Position numbers and translations under genes: made by a program | Shown: positions 36,456-46,022 of the stretch, piece by piece | Numbering within the stretch: the first letter of the stretch is position 1 | Layout: every line of letters starts with the position of its first letter | Notes under the pieces: generated by a model | Told to the model about the DNA's origin: nothing | Databases searched by the model: none | What the model saw: only the letters and a program-made list of their open reading frames with translations | Origin: Gammaproteobacteria bacterium | GTDB taxonomy: Bacteria; Pseudomonadota; Gammaproteobacteria; Steroidobacterales; Woeseiaceae | DNA: 46,440 nucleotides | Assembly: GCA_013151645.1 (NCBI GenBank) | Contig: JAADHU010000014.1 | Coordinates: forward strand, 1 to 46,440 | Direction of reading: 5' to 3'

Positions 36456-36850
36456 AAGGTTATCTTCGACTGCTGCTGGTTGCCGTGGCGGGCATGGTCG
36501 TCGGGTCCGCTGTTACCCTGAGCTATGCGCAGTCATCGGCACTGGATCCGGCGCGAGTCGCCCCGCATATTTTCGAGGTCGTTCTGGAGAATGAAGAAGT
36601 GCGGGTTCTCCGGGTTACGGACAGGAACGGCGAGACGCAGCCGCTGCATTCGCATCCGGGGCGAGTCATTGTGCGGCTGAGTCCGTGCGCATGGATCGTG
36701 GCAGAAGACGATGGCAGTACTCGCATGGAGTCGTATAAATTTGGTGACGTTTATTGGGCGCCTCCACTGACCCATGGCGGGCGTACCAGCAATGTGGTGG
36801 AGGAATGCCGCTCCGTTGAAATCGAGATTAAGGCACCGTCAGTCATTTAA
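36452..36850 (+). CDS. Exported cupin-like small protein
   Basis: The 132-residue protein starts at TTG 36452, which overlaps the previous stop by 4 nt. The N-terminus (LRLLLVAVAGMVVGSAVTLSYAQ) is a signal peptide or anchor. The rest is a single beta-rich domain with HIFEVVLENEEVRVLRVTDR, ETQPLHSHPGRVIVRLS (an H-x-H pair as in cupin motif 1), YKFGDVYWAPPLTHGGRTSN (a His in the motif 2 position). It is probably a periplasmic metal-binding cupin; no substrate can be named. It ends the plus-strand ntrYX unit. Confidence 0.75.
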   Translation: MKGYLRLLLVAVAGMVVGSAVTLSYAQSSALDPARVAPHIFEVVLENEEVRVLRVTDRNGETQPLHSHPGRVIVRLSPCAWIVAEDDGSTRMESYKFGDVYWAPPLTHGGRTSNVVEECRSVEIEIKAPSVI

Positions 36851-37011
36851 AGTTTGGACCCGATCGCGTACGCCGGCAGGCATCGTGATCCTCCAAAGCA
36901 ATCAGTGGCGCCCCTGGGTGGGGCTGCGGTATATTCACTGCCAACTGCCGGTCATCAATGCGCGGCTCACCGCTTGTAATACTCCAGCAATAAGATACAC
37001 AGGCGGCCGGC

Positions 37012-38958
37012 TCAATCCTGTATTTCGTCAAGATACGTGACAGCGAACGAACGTGCTGCTGTGGAAGAAACGTGATTTGAATCCCAGTAGAGACTGTAAC
37101 CGTCTTTAAGCACAGGGCATATTTCGTCTGTACAGAAAAAGTCAGCAGGATCCGCATAGACAACCGTGTCATACGCTATGGCAATTGATTCCAGCAGTTC
37201 TCTTGATGCCTGCGTTCTTGTATCAAACCTGCTTCGCTTGATGGCGCAGGCATCCAGATTGGAAGCTCTGATGCAGCGTGGTGCACTGTCTGCCAGGTGT
37301 GGCGTTGGCCCGAGCAGAATTACGTTCTTGACGATGGGTACAACCTGTTCGATGGTTTCACGCAACCGCACCGCGTAGTCGGCGAAATTCGCCGGTTGCA
37401 TATCATTGCGCGATGCCGGCATCCAGGTAGAACTCAGTATCAATGTATCGATACCTTTAATTTCATCCAACACCCGCGTATTAAACTCACGACATAGCCG
37501 GTCTTCAAGTGGACGCTTGCCGTTGGCGTAGTCAAGTAGCGGGGGGCAGGCATCCCGGGAGAAACTCGTCGCAGCCACCCCGGCTCGTTCACCCATAATC
37601 CACGCAAAGGGTTGCCACGCCAGCGCCATGGAGTCGCCCCAGATAACAATACGAAGTGGTACATCCGGGACAGAAAGACAGTCGGGTTTCGGGAAGACAG
37701 CAAGAGACTCGTCACCCCGGTAATTACAGCGTATACGGTTGGCTGGCATATCACGGCTGGTCGCTGACGCAAGATCAGTCGGCAAGGGCTCTCGGTCGAG
37801 ACGTTGCCCCAGCGTGAGTGCCGCTACCGCCAGCGCAACAGAAGCGATGAGTCCCGCGACAACAATCTTCTGGTCAGAAGTACCGGGATCTGCGCGACGC
37901 GTCGGGCGCTCGACATAGCGGTAGCTTAGCCACGCCAGTAGCGAGGCAACCACGACCAGCAATAGTCGAAATGCCAGCGGCGCAGGCCCGGCACGCGTTG
38001 CCTTGTCCAGCGCGAGCAACGGCCAGTGCCAAAGATACAGTGAGTAGGAGATCAGGCCGAAGAACACCATGGGGCGTGATCGCAGCAGCGATCCTGCCAT
38101 GCCCAGCTGATCTGATCCGTGGACGGCGTACAAGAGCAATGCGGCACCCGCTACCGCAGGTAGAGCGCCGATTCCAGGGAAATGTACTGTCGGTATGGTC
38201 ACGGCGATCAGCAGAATGATGAGACTCAAAAAAGCCGGAACCGCGCCGTTGCGAAGTGAGCCAGCAGGGCGCAGTGCGATCAATCCCCCGATGGCCAGCT
38301 CCCAGAAACGAGCTGGCATCTGGTAAAAAGCCATTTGCGGGTTGTTAGTGACCAGCAATTCTGCCCACAAAAACGAAGCCAGCGCCAACACAGCAAGTAC
38401 CGGCGCGAGCAAATTTGAGCGCAGGCGCAATACGGTGATAAGCAACAACGGCCAAAGCAAATAAAACTGCTCCTCGACCGCCAGTGACCAAAGATGTAGG
38501 AACGGCAGCGTATCGGTCGCCTCGTCGAAATATCCTCCAGTGGTCATTTCGAGGAAAAAATTTGAGACGAACAGAAGTGATGCGGCTGCCGACTGTGCTA
38601 CCTGCTTGACTTCGCCAAACGGCGAGAGCACGAAAACTGATATAACAACCGTCGATGTCACGACAAGTACAAGCGCGGCAAACAAACGTCGGAAGCGCCG
38701 TGCATAAAACGCGAACATACCCACCCTGCCGGTGACCGTCCATTCTTTGTACAGGAGCGCGGTAATCAGGTACCCGGAGATTACAAAGAACACATCCACG
38801 CCAACAAAACCGGCCGCCGGCCCGAAACCAGCGTGATAAAAAACGACGGCCAGCACGGCAATCGCTCTTAGGCCGTCGATCTCGGGGCGGTAAGCAATGC
38901 GCTTTACTTCTGACCCTGTCGGGATCGACGCGCAATCCATTGATTTCGTTAGACGCAT
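37012..38958 (-). CDS. Acyltransferase-3 / SGNH-hydrolase membrane protein (OafA-like)
   Basis: The 648-residue protein has an N-terminal acyltransferase-3 domain (about 20-365) starting YRPEIDGLRAIAVLAVVFYH, then FVGVDVFFVISGYLIT and LHLWSLAVEEQFYLLWPL, with ten or so membrane helices. A C-terminal SGNH domain (about 420-648) has IVIWGDSMALAW with the nucleophile Ser and DSNHVSS with the Asp/His. Such proteins acetylate cell-surface polysaccharides, O-antigen or peptidoglycan. It stands alone on the minus strand, with a 161-bp gap before the cupin gene and 81 bp from CapA. The target glycan is unknown. The ATG at 38958 lacks a clear ribosome-binding site; ATG 38940 is possible. Confidence 0.92.
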   Translation of the reverse strand: MRLTKSMDCASIPTGSEVKRIAYRPEIDGLRAIAVLAVVFYHAGFGPAAGFVGVDVFFVISGYLITALLYKEWTVTGRVGMFAFYARRFRRLFAALVLVVTSTVVISVFVLSPFGEVKQVAQSAAASLLFVSNFFLEMTTGGYFDEATDTLPFLHLWSLAVEEQFYLLWPLLLITVLRLRSNLLAPVLAVLALASFLWAELLVTNNPQMAFYQMPARFWELAIGGLIALRPAGSLRNGAVPAFLSLIILLIAVTIPTVHFPGIGALPAVAGAALLLYAVHGSDQLGMAGSLLRSRPMVFFGLISYSLYLWHWPLLALDKATRAGPAPLAFRLLLVVVASLLAWLSYRYVERPTRRADPGTSDQKIVVAGLIASVALAVAALTLGQRLDREPLPTDLASATSRDMPANRIRCNYRGDESLAVFPKPDCLSVPDVPLRIVIWGDSMALAWQPFAWIMGERAGVAATSFSRDACPPLLDYANGKRPLEDRLCREFNTRVLDEIKGIDTLILSSTWMPASRNDMQPANFADYAVRLRETIEQVVPIVKNVILLGPTPHLADSAPRCIRASNLDACAIKRSRFDTRTQASRELLESIAIAYDTVVYADPADFFCTDEICPVLKDGYSLYWDSNHVSSTAARSFAVTYLDEIQD

Positions 38959-39039
38959 AAGTTTTGAGAAAAGATGAGTTTAATTTTACCAAAGACCACT
39001 AAACAAGAATCGGCAAGTCCGACTGACTCCTTTGGGAGT

Positions 39040-40173
39040 TTATGGAGTCGCGGAAATCTCGCCATCCGCGTGAAAACGCAAACCGGGTTTACCGAAGTCC
39101 GCATGGCTCAATTCGCGTACCAGCGTCAGGACTCTCTGCTCCGGATCGAGTTGCGGCCCACCCGGTCGAATCTGCACGGTTGAGTACACGTGACCCTTGA
39201 CGAAACGTCCCTGCTGATCGACGGTGACCATCAGAATGGGTGCAATTCCCTTGATGTCGCTAACGCTGATGCCGTAGTAGGTGGCGAAATTGCCCAGGCT
39301 GTAGGCGATCAGTCGATCCTTGTAGCGCTCCATGCCACGAACGACGTGGGGGCCGTGCCCAAAAACGAAGTCCGCGCCGGCATCGACCATTGAGCGCGCG
39401 AAGCGCACAACGTCTCCGCGGGGTTCGCCAAAATACTCCTCCTCCGCAAAAGGAATCCGTGTGGTGTTCCGTCCCTCGGCGCCACCGTGAAAGGAGACAA
39501 CCACGATATCGTGTTGCATGGCCTGTGCGGTGACGGTTTGCGCGGCCAGTGCATAGTCATGCAGCAGGTTCGAATTGCGCGTCACCGAGAAGGCTACGAA
39601 GGCGATCGTCAGGCCCCTGGATTGCAGGCTGGCGAAGTCTCCCGCTCGACCCGAGTGCGCGATACCCGCATTGCTGAGCGCTAGCATGGTCGAACTACGA
39701 CCGTCTTCCCCGAAATCACGCGCGTGGTTGTTCGCGAGGCTCAGCGCATCGAATCCGGCATTGACGAAGTGCTGCGCGTAGCGTGTTGGGGATCGAAACA
39801 GGTAGCAGGCATTCGGGTTACTGCATTTCTTGGCCGGCGTGCCACCATCGACGAGTACGCCCTCAAGGTTGCCGAAAGTCAGGTCGACCGACGCGAGAAT
39901 CGGCGCGATCGCGGCAAGAAAACCGGCGCCATCGTCATCCGGCAGATGATCTTGCGGGTAATCGGTGCCGAGCATCATGTCACCGACTGCCGCGAACGTT
40001 AGTTGCACAGTTTTTTCGTCAGGTCTGGCAACGATGTCGTCGGCTACAGGCGCTAATTCCGGTCCGGTGGTCGCTGTTTCAGTCTTGGTTGCTGCGGGCC
40101 GGTCCGGGGTCGCGCTACAGGCAGCGAGGAAGAGCAGTAAGGCTGGCAGCCCCACCGCACGCAATCTACTCAC
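39040..40173 (-). CDS. CapA-family (poly-gamma-glutamate synthesis-like) lipoprotein
   Basis: From GTG 40173 the protein has 377 residues with a lipoprotein signal (GLPALLLFLAAC). The CapA domain follows, with AAVGDMMLGTDYP, VDLTFGNLEGVLVDGG, LSLANNHARDFGED, VVVSFHGGAEG, FVFGHGPHVVRGME and IAYSLGNFATYYG, all metal-binding landmarks of the calcineurin-like fold. CapA proteins take part in poly-gamma-glutamate export in Bacillus, but many bacterial homologues are of unknown function. The GTG is inside the SPOR gene's 3' end (8-nt overlap), which supports coupling. There are no CapB/CapC partners nearby. Confidence 0.9.
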   Translation of the reverse strand: MSRLRAVGLPALLLFLAACSATPDRPAATKTETATTGPELAPVADDIVARPDEKTVQLTFAAVGDMMLGTDYPQDHLPDDDGAGFLAAIAPILASVDLTFGNLEGVLVDGGTPAKKCSNPNACYLFRSPTRYAQHFVNAGFDALSLANNHARDFGEDGRSSTMLALSNAGIAHSGRAGDFASLQSRGLTIAFVAFSVTRNSNLLHDYALAAQTVTAQAMQHDIVVVSFHGGAEGRNTTRIPFAEEEYFGEPRGDVVRFARSMVDAGADFVFGHGPHVVRGMERYKDRLIAYSLGNFATYYGISVSDIKGIAPILMVTVDQQGRFVKGHVYSTVQIRPGGPQLDPEQRVLTLVRELSHADFGKPGLRFHADGEISATP

Positions 40174-40747
40174 CCACCCGTATTCGCAATACATCGATAT
40201 TGGCCCGGCGGAGCCGGCTGCGAATCATGTTCAGCTTGTCGAGGTCCTTTAAGGGGCCGATTCGTACCCGGTGATAGGTTTTGTCATCGATGGAGACTCT
40301 TTGCACGCGGGATTCAATCCCCTGCAATGCGAGTTCGGCACGCCGGCGTTCTGCATCTTCATAGCGACCGAAGGAGCCTGCCTGTAACACGTAACGGCCG
40401 GGTTGAACCACCGCCTGTGGTTGAACGTCCCGAGTCACATCGGGCTCTTCCTCGGGAACGATCACTTCGAAGTTGGGCAGCATGCGGTAGAAGTCGAAGC
40501 GACTTGGCGGGGGCTCTTCAGCGACGGAATCGGTTGTGGATTGCTGTTCACTGTTGTTATCCAGCGCGGCTCGCGGTTGCAGCTGCGAGGCCGCAACAGA
40601 CTCGGTCTTCGCCGCTCTGGACAAGCCGTTCATATAAACCGCGAAGGCGACGGAAAGACCGATCGTCAGCCCAAACACCATCCATACCCAGCCTGGAAAC
40701 TCTTCGGTGCGTCTGGAGGTTTTGCGTCTACGTCGACGTTTGGCCAT
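40166..40747 (-). CDS. SPOR-domain membrane protein
   Basis: From ATG 40747 the protein has 193 residues: a basic cytoplasmic N-terminus (MAKRRRRRKTSRR), one membrane segment near 22-40 (WVWMVFGLTIGLSVAFAVY), a Ser/Pro/Glu-rich periplasmic linker, and a SPOR domain over the last 80 residues (RYVLQAGSFGRYEDAERRRA, HRVRIGPLKDLDKL). The SPOR domain binds denuded septal peptidoglycan, so this is a likely FtsN-like division protein. The gene follows argS within 4 nt, an arrangement typical of gammaproteobacteria. Confidence 0.92.
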   Translation of the reverse strand: MAKRRRRRKTSRRTEEFPGWVWMVFGLTIGLSVAFAVYMNGLSRAAKTESVAASQLQPRAALDNNSEQQSTTDSVAEEPPPSRFDFYRMLPNFEVIVPEEEPDVTRDVQPQAVVQPGRYVLQAGSFGRYEDAERRRAELALQGIESRVQRVSIDDKTYHRVRIGPLKDLDKLNMIRSRLRRANIDVLRIRVGE

Positions 40748-40751
40748 CGGC

Positions 40752-42503
40752 TTACATCGACTCCGGTGCCGAGACACCGAGAATTTTCAGTCCGTTCGCA
40801 ATAACGTTCTGCGTTGCCTGGATCAGTGTTAGTCGGGCATTGCGCAGATCGGTATTCTCGACGATAAATGTATGCGCGTTGTAGTAGGTATGGAACTCGT
40901 TGGCGACGTCACGCAGGTAATGCACCAAATGCTGCGGGGCACGATTATTCGCGGCCAGCTCAATAACCTCCGGATAACGGCTCAACATCGACATTAGTGA
41001 TCGCTCATGCGTTTCACTCAGCGCGCTGAGACTGGCGAGACCGGCAGCCTGGTCATAGCTCAACGATTTATCTTCAAGCTGCCGAAACACGCTGGCGACT
41101 CGTGCGTGCGCGTATTGAATATAGTACACAGGGTTGTCGTTCGAACGGCTCTTGGCAAGCTCAAGATCGAATTCCAGGTGTTGCTCGTTGGAACGCATCA
41201 CGTAGAAAAATCGGGCCGCGTCATCGCCTACTTCTTCGCGCAGTTGTCGCAGCGTGACGAATTCGCCCGAACGTGTCGACATCGCCTGTTTTTCACCGCC
41301 ACGATACAGGCTGACGAACTGGACCAGCTCGACCTCGAGACTGTCGCCCGCGTATCCCATCGCCACCAAACCGGCCCGCACTCGCGCGATGTAGCCGTGA
41401 TGATCGGAGCCCAGGATGTCCAGCAGATGATTGTAACCACGTTGATGCTTGTCGTAGTGATAAGCGATGTCCGAGGCAAAATAGGTTTTCTTGCCATTTT
41501 CCCGTATCACGACGCGGTCTTTTTCATCGTCGTAGTCGGTCGCCCGGAACCAGGTAGCGCCCCCTTTCTCGTACAGCTTGCCGCGTTCCTGCAGAACGGC
41601 CAGCGCGCTGTCGATGCCGTGGTCGTCATTCAGGCTGGTTTCGGAAAACCAGCGATCAAAAGTGACGCCGAACTCCGCGAGGTCATCTTCGATGTCCGCC
41701 CGAATCAATTCGTGTGATTGCGCTCGAACGGAGTGAAAGTGCTGCGCGCCGATCAGTCGTTCGGCATTCGCGATCAGTGCATCGATGTATCCGTCCGCAC
41801 TACCGTCCGGTGCGTCCGCTGGCAAACCATCCAGCAATTCCTCAAGCAGAACTTTTGGCACATCGGAGGTATCGATTTCAGCCGCGATATCACGAATGTA
41901 GTCGCCTTTGTAACCACCCTCGGGTGTCGGCACCGTTTGTCCGTCGAGTTCCAGCCAACGCAGCAGGACACTGACGGCAAGAATATCCATTTGACGACCG
42001 GCGTCATTGACATAGTACTCTCGGTCGACGGCGTAGCCGGCGGTTTCGAGAATGTTTCCGAGCGTTGCACCGTAGGCAGCATGCCGGCCATGTCCGACGT
42101 GTAGTGGCCCGGTAGGGTTTGCGGAGACGAACTCCAAGAGGATTCTTGGCTGCGCTTTTTTCTCAAGTTGACCGTAGGTGTCGCCCGCTTCGATGATGTC
42201 GGCTGTCGCCTGTTGAAATGCGGCGCCGCTTAGCGTGAAGTTGATGAAACCCGGTCCCGCTATTTCGACGCTGTCGACCAGCTCATTGTCCGGTAGCGCA
42301 GCGATAATCGTTGCCGCAAGATCGCGCGGATTCTTGCGTGCAGATCGGGCAAGGCGCATGGCAATGTTGCAGGCAAAGTCTCCGTGCGACGCGTCACGCG
42401 TTCGTTCGACGCTCGCGGCAATGACCGAATCCTCGCTGGCCTCCTGCAATTCAGGCAGAGCAGCCAGAGCCGAGTTAACGAGATTCGCAATGCGGGTTTT
42501 CAA
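40752..42503 (-). CDS. argS: Arginyl-tRNA synthetase
   Basis: The 583-residue class I enzyme has an N-terminal Add1-like domain, the HIGH signature in NPTGPLHVGHGRHAAYG, a later AMSTRSGEFVTL segment in place of KMSKS (common in ArgRS), VYYIQYAHARVASVFR and a C-terminal anticodon-binding domain with a conserved HTYYNAH. It charges tRNA-Arg. Translation begins at a TTG (42503), preceded by AAGG at 8 nt; this is an uncommon start for a synthetase. It lies between priA and the SPOR gene on the minus strand. Confidence 0.95.
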   Translation of the reverse strand: MKTRIANLVNSALAALPELQEASEDSVIAASVERTRDASHGDFACNIAMRLARSARKNPRDLAATIIAALPDNELVDSVEIAGPGFINFTLSGAAFQQATADIIEAGDTYGQLEKKAQPRILLEFVSANPTGPLHVGHGRHAAYGATLGNILETAGYAVDREYYVNDAGRQMDILAVSVLLRWLELDGQTVPTPEGGYKGDYIRDIAAEIDTSDVPKVLLEELLDGLPADAPDGSADGYIDALIANAERLIGAQHFHSVRAQSHELIRADIEDDLAEFGVTFDRWFSETSLNDDHGIDSALAVLQERGKLYEKGGATWFRATDYDDEKDRVVIRENGKKTYFASDIAYHYDKHQRGYNHLLDILGSDHHGYIARVRAGLVAMGYAGDSLEVELVQFVSLYRGGEKQAMSTRSGEFVTLRQLREEVGDDAARFFYVMRSNEQHLEFDLELAKSRSNDNPVYYIQYAHARVASVFRQLEDKSLSYDQAAGLASLSALSETHERSLMSMLSRYPEVIELAANNRAPQHLVHYLRDVANEFHTYYNAHTFIVENTDLRNARLTLIQATQNVIANGLKILGVSAPESM

Positions 42504-42553
42504 AATGTGACCTTGTGATGAGAAGCGGAAAAGCGCGCAATTCTAACGCGCTG

Positions 42554-44749
42554 TCAAAAAAGCTCAATGGGATCGACGTCGATGGACCATCTTACACGTC
42601 GCCCGGTAACGCGGCTCTCCATATCCCGGCGCAGAATGTCCAGGAGCTGGTGTAGCACGCGGCGATCGCGACTTTGCAAAAGGAGTTGCCCGCGATAACG
42701 TCCGGCTCTGCGCTCCATCGGTGCACTGACCGGTCCGAGGACGCGCACGCCGACCAGCTGACTGGCATTGGCACTGGCGGCGGCGGCGTGCAGAAACTCC
42801 CACGTATGTTCACGTTTATGGGCCGCGGCGCGGATCAGTGCCAGTCGGGAAAAGGGCGGCCAGGCGCAGGCCTCCCGTTCGGCCAGGGCGAATCGTGCCA
42901 CCTGATGGTAGCCGCCCGAAAATAGTTCGTTCCAGAAAGGATGCTCCGCGAACGCTGTTTGTATGAAGACTTCGCCTTGCTGTTTTTCCCGACCGGCTCG
43001 GCCCGCGACCTGGATCAGGCTCTGCGCGAGGCGTTCACTGCCGCGAAAATCCGTACTGAACAATCCCTGGTCCGCATTAATGACCCCAACCAGTGTCAGC
43101 AGGGGGAAATGATGTCCTTTGGATAACATTTGCGTACCGACGAGAATTTTCGCTTCGCCACTCATCGCCATGGCGAAGGCCTTGTCCATGGTTCCTTTCA
43201 GTCGTGTGCTGTCACTGTCGATGCGGGTGATGACCTGCTCCGGGAAGTGCGTTCGGAGCGCCTCTTCAATGCGTTCGGTGCCTTGTCCCAGGGGGACGCA
43301 CGAACCGCCGCATACGGTGCAGCGCGTATCGAACGGCCGCACGGCACCGCAGTGGTGACAACTGAGGCTGTTGCTGCCGCGGTGTACCGTCATACGAGAA
43401 TCACAGCGACGGCACTCGGCCATGTGTCCGCAGTCCGCACAGATGAGCGTGGGTGCGAAGCCGCGACGGTTGATGAACAACAGCGCCTGATGGCCGCGCT
43501 TGACGTGATCGCCGATGGCGGTGAGCAGCGGTGTGCTAAGGCCGTCTTCCAGCGGGTGTTTGTGCAGATCGATCAGGCGCAGGAGTGGCGGTACTGCGCC
43601 ACCGGCGCGGCAAGTGAGCGTCAGATGTTGATAGGCGCCCTCCTCGGCACGCCGCAAACACTCCAGTGACGGCGTTGCTGAGCCAAGAATCACAGCGATA
43701 TTCAGATGTTTGGCCCTGGCGATGGCGACGTCTCTCGCGGAATAACGCAGTCCTTCCTGCTGCTTGAAGGAAGCATCGTGTTCCTCGTCGATGACGATGA
43801 GGCCGGGCGACCTGAGCGGCACAAACACCGCCGAACGCGTGCCAAGGATGAGCGGTGCACGGCCCGAGCGCGCGCTGCGCCAGGCGAGCAGCCGTTCACC
43901 GTCACTCAGGCCCGAATGAAAAAGTAACGGGGTTATGCCGATCCGCTCCCGGAGTCGAGCAACGAACTGCGATGTCAGACCGATTTCTGGGACCAGTATC
44001 AGCACCTGTCGGCCGGCATTGAGCACTTCCTGAATGAGCCGCATATACACTTCGGTCTTGCCACTGCCCGTTACGCCATCAAGCACCGTCACGCGGAAGC
44101 CCTCCTGGCTTGTGAGTGCGGCCAGTGCCTGGCGTTGTTCCGGGTTGAGTACCGGTCCGGCGTGTGGCTCATGGCGTTCCGGCTGCTCGCAGCTATCGTC
44201 CACCACCTGTTCGGCGCGGATCCAGCCCTTGTCAATCAGCACTTTGCGCTGCTTTCGCCAACCGGGTAACTGTTGGTCAAGGACACGGTACGGAGTCGGT
44301 GCAATTTCGGTCAGCGCTCGTAGCAGCGCCGCCTGGCGCGGCGCCCGTTTGGCGACTCGTTCGATATCGGCAGCCGCACCCAGCGGGTTTAAAAGGAGGA
44401 CATCATGCACGGCCAGCAGCGGCTTGCCCTGAGCCGGCAGAGCGGCTGCGACCACTTCGCCGAGCGGGTGCTGGTAGTAGCTACTGACGAAGCGCATGAG
44501 CCAACGATCGTTCGCATCGCACAGGGGATCTGCATCGAGCACCGCGATGGCACGGCGTAATTCAGTCCGGGGCAGGTCGCTGCGGTCCGCTGTATCGACG
44601 ATCAGCCCAACGAGTTTCCGTCGGCCAAATGGCACCTGCACGCGACAACCAGGGCGTGGAAGCATGCCGCCGTCCTCGGGAGGCAGGTAGTCAAATACTC
44701 GCGCGAGCGGCACGTTTATCGCCACGTTTAGAATCGGTGTTGCCGTCAT
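42554..44749 (-). CDS. priA: Primosomal replication protein N' (PriA helicase)
   Basis: The 731-residue protein has an N-terminal DNA-binding domain (NVAINVPLARVFDYLPP, PFGRRKLVGLI), a helicase core with TVLDGVTGSGKTEVYMRL, VIDEEHDASFKQ (DEEH) and LGSATPSLECLRRAEEG, and a zinc-binding insertion with eight ordered cysteines (CADCGHMAECRRC, then SCHHCG, then RCTVCG). VAGRAGREKQQGEV follows. It restarts replication at stalled forks. Length is normal. The gap to argS is 50 nt. Confidence 0.95.
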   Translation of the reverse strand: MTATPILNVAINVPLARVFDYLPPEDGGMLPRPGCRVQVPFGRRKLVGLIVDTADRSDLPRTELRRAIAVLDADPLCDANDRWLMRFVSSYYQHPLGEVVAAALPAQGKPLLAVHDVLLLNPLGAAADIERVAKRAPRQAALLRALTEIAPTPYRVLDQQLPGWRKQRKVLIDKGWIRAEQVVDDSCEQPERHEPHAGPVLNPEQRQALAALTSQEGFRVTVLDGVTGSGKTEVYMRLIQEVLNAGRQVLILVPEIGLTSQFVARLRERIGITPLLFHSGLSDGERLLAWRSARSGRAPLILGTRSAVFVPLRSPGLIVIDEEHDASFKQQEGLRYSARDVAIARAKHLNIAVILGSATPSLECLRRAEEGAYQHLTLTCRAGGAVPPLLRLIDLHKHPLEDGLSTPLLTAIGDHVKRGHQALLFINRRGFAPTLICADCGHMAECRRCDSRMTVHRGSNSLSCHHCGAVRPFDTRCTVCGGSCVPLGQGTERIEEALRTHFPEQVITRIDSDSTRLKGTMDKAFAMAMSGEAKILVGTQMLSKGHHFPLLTLVGVINADQGLFSTDFRGSERLAQSLIQVAGRAGREKQQGEVFIQTAFAEHPFWNELFSGGYHQVARFALAEREACAWPPFSRLALIRAAAHKREHTWEFLHAAAASANASQLVGVRVLGPVSAPMERRAGRYRGQLLLQSRDRRVLHQLLDILRRDMESRVTGRRVRWSIDVDPIELF

Positions 44750-45036
44750 CGTCGTCGAGCGCCGCTGAGCATTTGAGGGTTTGTTGAAAAAATTAGATTA
44801 AAAACAAGCATTTATTGGTATTTTGGGCGAAAATCCATTTGACATAAGCGGGTGAATTGATGCGGCTGCGGCGTCAACCAGGCAACCGGGCGGACGTTAA
44901 AAAGAGGTAACGGGTTTTCTGGCGTCGAGTCTGACCGAAACGGCACTCGAGCGCCTATTAGACCCCATGACGTCACGAAGGTGAATACAGTGCATGAGAC
45001 GGATATCAACAGACAAATGGCATGGGTGGGTGACAA
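44750..45036. other. Intergenic region between priA and second ECF sigma gene
   Basis: The 287 bp between divergent genes hold no convincing gene. A TTTGTTGAAAAAATTAG stretch near 44780 resembles half of the inverted repeat at 4274-4373. A TTGACA near 44839 has no good -10 at 17 bp. The promoters of priA and of the sigma operon should lie here, but I cannot place them. Confidence 0.5.
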
Positions 45037-45645
45037 ATGAACACCTGCGTGGGCCGTTTTACGGTATCTTGCAATCGCGTGAGTGATACGGGAGCCAGGA
45101 CGCTGCAACGCGAACAGGAACTTAACCGGTTTTTTGCGGGCGTTGAGAGACGTGCGCTCAGGATAGCCGAGATCGCTATCCGGGATCGGGATGAGGCGCT
45201 GGACCTGGTGCAAGATGCAATGCTGAAGCTCGCCAGCAAATACTCCCATAAGGATGGTCAGGAGTGGGCACCACTTTTTTATCGTATCTTGCAAAACGGT
45301 GTGCGGGACTACCATCGTCGCGGCAAGGTACGCAACAGAGTGATGGTCTGGTTTGGCGCGGCAAAAAGCGATGACGGTGACTACGATGCGATAGCGGCGG
45401 CACCGGACCCGATCGGCCGCACGCCGGAGGAGCACCTGCAAAATGATGAAGCCATGCAGACGCTGGAAGAGGCCGTAGCGGCATTACCGGTGCGGCAACG
45501 AGAAGCCTTCATGTTACGCACGTTCGAAGGGCTGGACGTCGCCGGAACGGCGGCGGCCATGGGCATTAGTATTGGCAGCGTGAAAACACACTACTTCAGG
45601 GCGGTGCATTCGCTGCGGGATTCATTGGGAGAACACTGGCAATGA
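45037..45645 (+). CDS. ECF-type sigma factor (second)
   Basis: The 202-residue protein has region 2 (about 30-95; ALRIAEIAIRDRDEALDLVQ and DAMLKLASKYSHKDGQEWAP) and region 4 (about 140-195; ALPVRQREAFMLRTFEGLDV then TAAAMGISIGSVKTHYFRAV). The linker between them is longer than in the sigma factor at 13454. A GTG at 45079 could be the true start, since the first 14 residues are not conserved. A DUF3619-like gene overlaps by 4 nt downstream, which is a known partner type for this group. It is probably the master of the small operon at the window end. Confidence 0.9.
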   Translation: MNTCVGRFTVSCNRVSDTGARTLQREQELNRFFAGVERRALRIAEIAIRDRDEALDLVQDAMLKLASKYSHKDGQEWAPLFYRILQNGVRDYHRRGKVRNRVMVWFGAAKSDDGDYDAIAAAPDPIGRTPEEHLQNDEAMQTLEEAVAALPVRQREAFMLRTFEGLDVAGTAAAMGISIGSVKTHYFRAVHSLRDSLGEHWQ

Positions 45646-46022
45646 ATGAGGATAAGAACTTCAACGAGGCCGATGAGCATTTCATCGCGCAGGCGAAGGC
45701 GCATTTTGATGAAAGTGTCCACGGCCTGGACGGGGCGACACAATCGCGCCTGAACCAGGCCCGGCACAAAGCGCTCGCAGAGATTGCGACGGGCAGGGGC
45801 TTCGGTCGCTGGAATCAATGGGTGCCGGTCGCCGGCGTCGCCACGGCGGCGGTATTTGCCGTTGTCCTGTGGAGAGGCAGTCCACCGATGGAGACTGTGG
45901 TGCCACCGACGATAGCGTCAGATTTCGAGCTGCTACTGGACCAGGACGATTTTGAAATGCTGGAAGACTTTGAGTTTTACAGCTGGATAGAAATTGACGA
46001 TGCCGGCGCCAATGTCGGTTAG
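45642..46022 (+). CDS. DUF3619-like membrane-anchored anti-sigma candidate
   Basis: The 126-residue protein has a polar N-terminus with HFIAQAKAHFDESVHGLDG and a basic helix SRLNQARHKALAEIATG, one membrane segment near 63-79 (VPVAGVATAAVFAVVLW), and an acidic C-terminus (LLLDQDDFEMLEDFEFYSW). Pattern and position fit DUF3619, whose genes follow ECF sigma genes. No ZAS cysteines are present. I infer an anti-sigma role. It overlaps the sigma gene by 4 nt and the next gene by 11 nt. Confidence 0.75.
   Translation: MNEDKNFNEADEHFIAQAKAHFDESVHGLDGATQSRLNQARHKALAEIATGRGFGRWNQWVPVAGVATAAVFAVVLWRGSPPMETVVPPTIASDFELLLDQDDFEMLEDFEFYSWIEIDDAGANVG

Noticed and set aside
37012-40173. Capsule or poly-gamma-glutamate biosynthesis locus
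   Set aside because: A CapA-like lipoprotein and an acyltransferase are neighbours, but there is no CapB/CapC ligase, no glycosyltransferase and no polymer export gene nearby.
44812-45441. 209-residue minus-strand open frame over the start of the second sigma gene
   Set aside because: Its sequence is unrelated to any family I recognise and it overlaps the clear sigma factor frame.
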